In this document: piece after piece, positions 56,772 through 64,000 of the stretch | How positions within the stretch are numbered: position 1 is the first letter of the stretch | Layout: the number at the start of each line of letters is the position of its first letter | Assembly (NCBI GenBank): GCA_030248195.1 | Contig: JASAND010026656.1 | Span: 1 to 64,000 of the forward strand | Direction: 5' to 3' | DNA from: Trissonchulus latispiculum | Taxonomy: Eukaryota > Nematoda > Enoplea > Enoplida > Ironidae | Length of the DNA stretch: 64,000 bases | Made by a program: the position numbers and the translations under genes | Notes under the pieces: model-generated | The model's input: the letters and a program-made list of their open reading frames with translations, nothing else | Database searches by the model: none | What the model was told of the DNA's origin: nothing

Positions 56772-56887
56772 ATGGATCCTGCTATGATGCCTGATTTGTC
56801 CCATTTAAGCGAGGAGGAACGAAAAATTATTGAGGACGTGCTTCAGCGACAGAAAGAGGAAGAAGATCAGGAACAGAAAATGCAACA
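56772..56887 (+). CDS. First coding exon of a RIM-type Rab-effector gene
   Basis: ATG at 56772 opens a 38-codon exon ending at a consensus donor (ATGCAACA/GTGAGT). It reads MDPAMMPDLSHLSEEERKII and then EDVLQRQKEEEDQEQ. The block PDLSHL-EEER-II--V--RQKEEE is the signature of the N-terminal Rab-binding helix of RIM proteins (RIMS1/2), active-zone scaffolds that bind Rab3 and Munc13. The next expected exon (rest of the helix and the zinc finger) is not in the 7 kb that follow, which is all repeats, so the gene continues past the window or is truncated. Other Rab effectors with a related helix (rabphilin, Slp) match less well. An AT-rich stretch with TATATA motifs lies just upstream. Confidence 0.75.
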
Positions 56888-57020
56888 GTGAGTCTTCTTG
56901 TACTACGTAGCCACAATATATACTAGAAGATTGCATGGAAATGTTCAGGAATAAATTGTAGAGCTTAGCAATTTGTCAACGTCGAGGTAAATATTGATTC
57001 GCGTTCGGGGTGCATGCACC

Positions 57021-57354
57021 CAGAGTATTTTTTCGTTTTTTTTCGGGGGGGGGGGCTCCGGGCCCCGGGGGGGGACATTTTCGGGGGAGGGAAAGATTTT
57101 TTGCAAAAATGAGCTAAAACTTAGTATTTTTGGCGTATTTTACACATAGAAAGGCAAAACGTTCTCAAAAATGCCAGGATTTAACCTAAAAATAGTCATT
57201 TTTACGAAAAAATCACCGGCGACTCCGGAAAATTTTCGTTAATTTGCCTATTTTTGGCAAAAATTTGGGTCCCCGAAAAATCCCGGGGGGAAGCAAAAAT
57301 CCGGTGCGATTTCGGGGGGGGTCAATTTCGGGCCCTCCCGGTAAAAATACCCTA
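57021..57354. mobile_element. CAGNGTATTTTT-type G-run MITE, CATGCACC flanks
   Basis: Left end CAGAGTATTTTTTCG and right end TAAAAATACCCTA, with CATGCACC at 57013-57020 and 57355-57362. Core and CCGGCGACTCCGG hairpin as in 32170-32546. It lies in the first intron of the RIM-like gene. Confidence 0.8.
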
Positions 57355-57370
57355 CATGCACCCACCCCTC

Positions 57371-58270
57371 ATGTGTGATCATAGGGGTCGCGGCAGCGAC
57401 CCCTATAAATGTGTGAAAAATGGCTGTAAAATAAGCTGCGCAGAAGCTGCGCAAAATCCTGCGTAGATTTTATGCGCAAATTGTAGAGTACATCGAGTTT
57501 AGTATGTCTGGGAAGTTTGAGACCCGTATCACTTACCGTAAACAAGTTGCGCCCCGGACCGGTTATGGCGGCGATTTTTTTTCCGGTTTCTCCTATTTGA
57601 TTGTTGTATTGTACGTAATGTTGGCCGCTTTCTAGTGAACTGCAGCGGTGGGCCAACCTAAAGGGCTATAGGTTCTAGTAGTACCCTCTAAAGAATTTAA
57701 GAATAGCAACTTTTTTACGCCGCAGCAGGGCCACAGCGCCGCAGTGGCGCCGCAAAGTCGGCTCAGAGCGAAAAGTGACCATTTTTGTGGTCGTCGCTCA
57801 GGTCGAACGTTACGAGCTGGAGCTGATTTCTTTTTATATTCAGAAATTACATATATTGAACTAACTAACGGTCCAGGTTGCGTTTCTCTATCACTTCCCT
57901 AGCGTCCACGGTGGCCCGTCAAAAATCGCGAAAATTCGAAAAGTGAAAAATCGAAATTTCTCGCTATATAATATACCTATTCAACTTTGAAAGCTCAAAT
58001 CTTGCATACAATGGTTTTCTGGTACGTAGAATCGATTCCGCAGTCAGTTTTACCGTCAGACCCACCCATCTTGCTGGGCTGGTTTTTGCCGTCGGGAGGG
58101 TCAAGTCGGAAACCCTTCCTGGAGGTCCATAGTAGGCTTTACCTGTCCTCTCAAAACTTTGTCTATACAGGGGTTTTCTAGTGCGCCCAGATCATTCCCG
58201 GTATCTGTTTTGCCGTCCGACGTACCTGTTTTACTGGGCTGGTTCTTGTTTGCCGTTTGAAGGGTCAGTC
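57371..58270 (+). repeat. Composite repeat, forward copy
   Basis: Same order as 61026-62110: GGGGTCGCGGCAGCGACCCC hairpin end (57384-57403), GCGCAG words, GCGCCCCGGACCGGTTATGG, GCGCCGCAGTGGCGCC, then 163-bp-type units (58060-58260). Confidence 0.85.
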
Positions 58271-59227
58271 GGGTGGTGGGGGGGGGTCAAGTGGTCGAAA
58301 ATAAAATTTTTCAAGTTGTCAAATTTGGTACAAAATGAAAGCCCTAAGTGAGCTGAGCTACTTTTGTCGTATAAAATTGCTTGCTCAAACTGGCTGTAGA
58401 GTGCTGTGGTGGGGTGGGGACTTAAGCGATTTTGGGTCAAAAATAAAATTTTTCAAAAGTGGTCAAATTTGGTACCAAATGAAAGCCCTAAGTGAGCTGA
58501 GCTACTTTTGTCATATAAAATTGCTTGCTCAAACTGGCTGTAGAGTGCTGTGGTGGGGTGGGGTGCCTGGGGACTTAGGTGATTTTGGGTCAAAACTAAA
58601 ATTTTTCAAAAATGGTCAAATTTGGTATCAAATGAAAGCCCTGAGCGAGCTGAGCAACTTTTGTCATAGAACTGCATGCTCAAAGTGGCTGTAGAGTGCT
58701 GCGGTGGGGTGGGGTGGGGACTTAGGTGATTTTGGGTCAAAAATAAAATTTTTCAAAAGTGGTCAAATTTGGTACCAAATGAAAGCCCTAAGTGAGCTGA
58801 GCTACTTTTGTCATATAAAATTGCTTGCTCAAACTGGCTGTAGAGTGCTGTGGTGGGGTGGGGTGCCTGGGGACTTAGGTGATTTTGGGTCAAAACTAAA
58901 ATTTTTCAAAAATGGTCAAATTTGGTATCAAATGAAAGCCCTGAGCGAGCTGAGCAACTTTTGTCATAGAACTGCATGCTCAAAGTGGCTGTAGAGTGCT
59001 GCGGTGGGGTGGGGTGGGGACTTAGGTGATTTTGGGTCAAAAATAAAATTTTTCAAAAGTGGTCAAATTTGGTACCAAATGAAAGCCCTAAGTGAGCTGA
59101 GCTACTTTTGTCATATAAAATTGCTTGCTCAAACTGGCTGTAGAGTGCTGTGGTGGGGTGGGGTGCCTGGGGACTTAGGTGATTTTGGGTCAAAACTAAA
59201 ATTTTTCAAAAATGGTCAAATTTGGTA
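58271..59227 (+). repeat. Satellite of 300-bp dimers (147 + 153 bp units)
   Basis: GAAAGCCC recurs at 58341, 58485, 58638, 58785, 58938 and 59085, so two unit types alternate with a 300-bp higher-order period. The array is interrupted at 59226 by a TA-flanked element and resumes at 60168-60290. Confidence 0.92.
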
Positions 59228-60167
59228 TAGTCAGACCCGGGAAAAAAATCACCCCCAAATAAGGGTAAAAAAACGGGGCCGCCCTGGAAGCCTGGTAGAC
59301 CCGGCGAGTCCCACTAATGTGTGATAATATAGCGCCACCCTAGATGACCTCAAGCTATAAGTATGAGACCCCTGGACCAAATAGAAAGTTTTCAGTGTAA
59401 TTTCAAAGTTGTCCTCCCAAAACCACCGCCAAAAGCTAACGGTCATATCGGAATTTCTAAACTTCTCTTGCTAGTGTGGAGAGACTCCGGGCTCCAATAC
59501 TGTGCATGTGGGTTTGTATTGGCCCCAAGTATTAACACACAAGGCACCATTTCCCCTACTGCATTGGGGCTCCACCAGCTGACCATTTTTTTACCCCCAA
59601 AATTTCGCCACTTCGGGTAAAAAAATGGTCAGAACCCAGCAAAAAAATTTTTTCTGAGGCAGTATGGGGGTTTTAATGCGTTTAGAACGCTTAAAAAGCA
59701 TCGATTAAGCCTAAAAACTTTTTAAATTAGTCAAAACCGACCATTTTTGAATATTTTTCAAAAATGGCTATTTTGCTTATGAAACCTGATTGGTTGATGC
59801 TGCACAATTTTTGAACTTTTCAAATCGAAAAAAATTGTTACCAATTCATTATAACTGGTTTTTTTGGCCAAATATACTAAATTTGATCCGCTCTTTCATC
59901 TGGAAGCATCAAATCTACTCTAGCGCCAATATTTTGGGGTGATTTTTTTACCACAAACCAATTTTTTTACCATTTTGTCGGGTAAAAAATCACCGATTTT
60001 TTTATTAATCTGAGAATCTGTGGTGCTAGGAAAGATTTTAATTCCTGAATCGATAGAGGGCAGTGCCGGGCACTTACATGCAAAACCGCTCCCAGATTGG
60101 CCAACATTTGCGAAAGTTAGAGGCTTATATAAGTCGAAAACCCTTTTTTTTATCCCGGGTCTGACTA
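59228..60167. mobile_element. TA-flanked element, 940 bp, inserted in satellite
   Basis: Ends TAGTCAGACCCGGGAAAAAA / complement at 60150-60167, flanked by TA at 59226-59227 and 60168-60169. The uninterrupted satellite unit nearby (TTTGGTATCAAATG at 58921) is the exact empty site. No transposase. Confidence 0.93.
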
Positions 60168-60301
60168 TATCAAATGAAAGCCCTGAGCGAGCTGAGCAAC
60201 TTTTGTCATAGAACTGCATGCTCAAAGTGGCTGTAGAGTGCTGCGGTGGGGTGGGGTGGGGACTTAGGTGATTTTGGGTCAAAACTAAAAAATAATGGAA
60301 A

Positions 60302-61008
60302 ACAGGAACAAAAAGTGCTCCTTCGTCGCATGTAAAATACATATTTATGAGTCTTCGTAGGCAGGTTGTAAATTAAGGAAAACAAAATTGCAACCGCTTA
60401 TGAGCCTGTCCTACAACGAGGCTCATATTGGGGTCACAGTGCATTCCACATTAAAGCCTCATTAAAGAACCTCAGCTTCATCCACATTACGGAAAAATGA
60501 ATAGACGTTGTGGCCCAGAAGAAATGGACTGAAGTGAACTACGACTGCTCAAGCTGAACTGTACATGCAACCTGATGTTTCCTGAAACACTATGGCACAC
60601 CTCTAATGCATTCTCGAAACCTTTTCACATTATACACACGCAGAATGCGTTCCCACTTGGCTGTGAGTCAGAGCGCCTCATGGCGTACCGTATTGAGCAG
60701 ATGCACACTATAATGACTGATCAACAAGCTATGTGAGGGATAATTTGTAATGAAAAGCTTTATGCAGTATGTATTTATATAAAAGTAAAATATATATCTG
60801 CAAATTATTCGTATTATGACATACGCCAATATGAGCCTCGTTGTAGGACAGGCTCATATGTTAAGCGGTTGCAACTTGTTTTCCTTAATTTACAACCTCC
60901 CTACGGAACTCATATGTATTTTACAGGCTAGTTTTTGCTTATGTACAACCTGCCTACGAAGACTCATATGTATTTTACATGCGACGAAGGAGCACTTTTT
61001 GTTCTTGT
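60302..61008. mobile_element. Foldback element, ACAAGTA family, second subfamily
   Basis: Inverted ends of type ACA(A/G)GAACAAAAAGTGCTCC followed by TTCGTCGCATGTAAAATACA. The inverted portions (60302-60432, 60825-61008) share TATGAGCC and GTAGGACAGGCTCAT motifs. No coding frame. Confidence 0.8.
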
Positions 61009-61025
61009 TTATATAAAAGTAAAAT

Positions 61026-62571
61026 CTATATATATATATCATAGGGGTCGCGGCAGCGACCCCTATAATATGTGTGAAAAGTGGCTGGAGACAGTGTAAA
61101 ATAAGCTGCGCAGAAGCTGCGCAAAATCCTGCGCAGATCCTGCGCAGATTTCATGCGCAAATTGTAGAGCACATCGAGTTTAGTATGTCTGTGAAGTTTC
61201 AGCCCCGTAGAACTTACCGTTAAAAAGTTGCGCCCCGGACCGGTTATGGCGGCGATGTTTTTTTTTTTTCCGGTTTCTCCTATTTGATGGTTGTATTGTA
61301 CATAATGTTCGCCGCTTTCACGTGATCTGCAGCGGTGGGTCAACCTAAAGGGCTATGGGGTCTAGTAGTACCCTCTAAAGAATTTAAGAATCACAACTTT
61401 TTTGCGCCGCAGCTGCGCCACAGCGCCGCAGTGGCGCCGCAAAGTCGGCTCATAGCGAAAAGTGACCATTTTTGTGGTCGTCGCTCAGGTCGAACGTTAC
61501 GAGCTGGAGCTGATTTCTTTTTATATTCAGAAATTACATATATTGAACTAACTAACGGTCCAGGTTGCGTTTCTCTATCACTTCCCTAGCGACCACAGTG
61601 GCCCGTCAAAAATGGCGAAAATTCGAAAAATGAAAAATCGAAATTTCTCGCTATCTATTCAACTTTGAACGCTCAAATCTTCCATACAATGGTTTTCTGG
61701 CACGGAGAATCGATTCCCGCAGTCAGTTTTACCGTCAGACCCACCCATCTTGCTGGGCTGCTTCCACTTTGCCGTCGGGAGGGTCAAGTCGGAAACCGCT
61801 TCCTGGAGGTCCATAGTAGGCTTTACCTGGCCTCTCAAAACTTTGTCTATAGGGGTTTTCTGGTGCGCCCAGCTCATTCCCGGTGTCCTTTTTGCCGTAG
61901 GACTCATCCATCTTGCTGTGCTGGTTCCACTTTGTCGTCTGGAGGGTCATGTCGGAAACCGCTTCCTGGAGGTCCATAGTAGGCTCTACCTGGCCTCTCA
62001 AAACTTTGTCTATAGGGGTTTTCTGGTGTGCCCAGCTCATTCCCGGTATCCGTTTTGCCGTCCGACGTACCTATTTTGCTGGGCTGGTTCCACTTTGCCG
62101 TTTGAAGGGTCAGTCGGGTGGGGGGTCAAGTGGTCGAAAATAAAATTTTTCAAAAGTGGTCAAATTTGGTACCAAATGAAAGCCCTAAGCGAGCTGAGCA
62201 ACTTTTGTCATAGAGCTGCATGCTCAAAGTGGCTGTAGAGTGCTGTGGTGGGGTGGGGTGGGGACTTCGGCGATTTTCGGTCAAAAATGAAAGTTTTCAA
62301 AAGTGGTCAAATTTGGTACCAAATGAAAGCCCTAAGCGAGCTGAGCAACTTTTGTCATAGAACTGCGTACCCAAAGTGGCTGTAGAGTGCTGTGGTGGGG
62401 TGGGGTGGGGACTTAGGCGATTTTCGGTCAAAAATGAAAGTTTTCAAAAGTGGTCAAATTTGGTACCAAACGAAAGCCCTAAGCGAGCTGAGCAGCTTTT
62501 GTCATAGAACTGCATGCTCAAAGTGGCTGTAGAATTCTGTGGTGGGGTGGGGTGGGGACTTAGGCGATTAT
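61026..62571 (+). repeat. Composite repeat, fullest copy
   Basis: From the hairpin GGGGTCGCGGCAGCGACCCC (61044-61063) through the GCGCAG and GCGCCGC blocks, three 163-bp units (CCACTTT at 61764, 61927, 62090), then three 150-bp satellite units to about 62571. No protein-coding domain. Confidence 0.88.
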
Positions 62572-62576
62572 AATGG

Positions 62577-62875
62577 ATAGACATAGGCCCAACACACATA
62601 TTATCTCCTTTTGTGCGGAGCATTTTTGTTACTTGTATATATATATATATATATATATCTCTGCAAATTATTCGTATTATGACATACGTCAATATGAGCC
62701 TCGTTGTAGGACAGGCTCAGCGGTTGCAACTTGTTTTCCTTAATTTACAACATCCCTACGGAACTCATATGTATTTTACAGGCTAGTTTTTGCTTATGTA
62801 CAACCTGCCTACGAAGACTCATATGTATTTTACATGCGACGAAGGAGCACTTTTTGTTCTTGTATATATATTTAA
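62577..62875. repeat. Two ACAAGTA-type termini around a TA microsatellite
   Basis: 62577-62637 is the inverted copy of the 16345 terminus (GGAGCATTTTTGTTACTTGT). After (TA)n, 62655-62866 repeats the 60792-61008 unit, ending GGAGCACTTTTTGTTCTTGT. Confidence 0.8.
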
Positions 62876-63001
62876 CTTAGTAAAACTTTTTAATTATATA
62901 CAAGTTTTTAATTTTTAATTTAATAAACGAAGCTAATGAGTTATAGCTATATAATTAGCATTAGTCATCCTTGTTATAGGGGAGCGCTTTGCTCCCCTAT
63001 A
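62876..63001. other. AT-rich spacer
   Basis: AT-rich DNA ending in the hairpin GGGGAGCGCTTTGCTCCCC (62979-62997), which is the insertion site of the next MITE. Confidence 0.5.
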
Positions 63002-63254
63002 CAGGCCCGCACCCAGGATTTTGAAATGGGGGGTCCAAGATAAAATACAACGGGGGGTCTGGGGGGGGCGGAGCCCCCAGAAGTTGAAGAGTTTTTGCAT
63101 TTTTGCCCAAAAATCGTACATTGGATGTTTATTTCTTGCAAAAAGTATTTTTTAAAATAGCTGTTTTTGCTATAAAAATGGCAAAAATTTTCTATTTTGT
63201 CACCCCAAAAGGGGGGTCTAGACCTTGCACCCCCCCCCCCTGGGTGCGGGCCTG
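63002..63254. mobile_element. hAT-like MITE with 8-bp duplication CCCCTATA
   Basis: 16-bp inverted ends CAGGCCCGCACCCAGG, flanked by CCCCTATA at 62994-63001 and 63255-63262. 253 bp with a GGGGGGCGGAGCCCCC hairpin. No coding capacity. Confidence 0.93.
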
Positions 63255-63262
63255 CCCCTATA

Positions 63263-64000
63263 ATATGGGTGTAAAAGGCGCTGCGCGGCCCTTAGAGACC
63301 CGTTCGAGCACCGTGCCAGCTAAATACTCAACGAAACTAAGACAAATTTGGTATCGTTGGAATCAGCACGATGAGTACTACAAGTTGCAAAAAAGTTTTG
63401 GTCAAAATTTCCAACTTTGAAAATTTTCGCTTCCGGACAAGTTAGGTCCGTTTGTTTTTTTCCGTGTAAGTCACGCTCGGAAAAGGGCTTTCTTCTGACT
63501 TAATGATAGAACGATCTGGGCATGTTCAGCCGGTGAAGTCTGGTTTTTCTGAGAGGCAGGGACGTGTTAATGTACCTTTTTGATAGTTTTTCGCCGTCCA
63601 GCCCGGCATGCCACCTGGCCGGCCGGCCAACAGTGGCCTCACAGCTATTTTGGCCAAAAAAGGCCTATTTTGTGTCAGTTGCAGAGCTCAGGGAACAAGC
63701 TAGAGAGACGCGGCTTGTTGCATAAGAAACTTAGGGTTGGGTACCATGGAATAGCGAGGGCGATTTTCGATATCTGGCCGGGACCGTTCAGGCGGCGGGC
63801 CCAAATTTGGTCCGGCCAAATAGCCATTTTGGAAAAATTTCTAAGTCCCAACTCCACAGAAAATAGTCAAAAATAGGTCTAAATATGCTGTTTTGGGCCA
63901 TTTAGTGGGACGCATATAAGGGTTATCGGGGTCGCTGAACACGGTGAGCATATTCGCAGCCCGGTGCGGTGCTGCTATCGTGCTGCACTGTCATGCAGCA
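63263..64000 (-). repeat. Dispersed repeat, copy 2 (inverted copy of 28364-29130)
   Basis: Reverse complement of 28364-29130 over about 740 bp, running out of the window at 64000. The MITE at 63002-63254 sits just at its outer end. Confidence 0.85.

Noticed and set aside
58335..59324. Repeated 96-119-residue frames with the same sequence
   Set aside because: Translations of 300-bp satellite dimers; the period is a multiple of three, so frames stay open.

Overview
This window is eukaryotic, and most likely from an invertebrate animal. It holds two spliced host genes. On the minus strand is a nearly complete gene for the small catalytic subunit of DNA primase (PRIM1), spread over about 23.6 kb (stop at 6482-6484, ATG at 30049-30051). 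Ten exons were found by reading splice sites, reading phase and conserved motifs. One expected exon, between exon 6 and exon 8, was not found. On the plus strand, 56772-56887 is the first coding exon of a RIM-type (RIMS) Rab-effector gene, whose remaining exons must lie beyond the window. A RIM-like gene and canonical GT-AG introns point to Metazoa. The very high load of short transposons would fit a sponge or another early-branching animal, but the species cannot be fixed from sequence alone.

Layout. 1-12.1 kb is a giant imperfect inverted repeat (arms about 1-4230 and 8690-12065). Each arm contains a copy of PRIM1 exon 6 sequence at its outer end, a 148-bp satellite array and a foldback element. 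PRIM1 exons 8-11 sit in the spacer. 12-30 kb is PRIM1 introns packed with MITE-like elements plus a broken non-LTR retrotransposon with an RNase H domain (18.2-21.0 kb). 30-39.6 kb is intergenic and almost wholly made of short G-tract/C-tract elements, a 570-bp palindrome, microsatellites and a roughly 1.1-kb element flanked by TA. 39.6-50.3 kb is a graveyard of at least five non-LTR retrotransposon pieces in both orientations, themselves hit by younger elements. 50.7-53.1 kb is a young non-autonomous LTR retrotransposon encoding only Gag and protease. 54.3-55.5 kb is a GCTGCG-rich satellite. 57-64 kb is a set of composite repeats, two satellite types (163 bp and a 300-bp dimer), further foldback elements and a second far copy of a repeat also present at 28.4 kb.

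The strongest novelty is in the mobile DNA. Several short element families have clean target-site duplications that can be read by eye: (i) CTGG...CTAG-ended, G-run/C-run-capped elements with 5-bp duplications; (ii) hAT-like elements with 8-bp duplications; (iii) elements of about 0.94-1.1 kb with TA duplications and terminal GGGAAAAAACCC arrays; (iv) a TTAA-flanked 1-kb element; and (v) foldback elements sharing the terminus ACAAGTAGGAAAAATGCTCC. None carries a recognisable transposase, so all must depend on enzymes encoded elsewhere. No RNA genes, CRISPR arrays or bacterial-type operons were seen.
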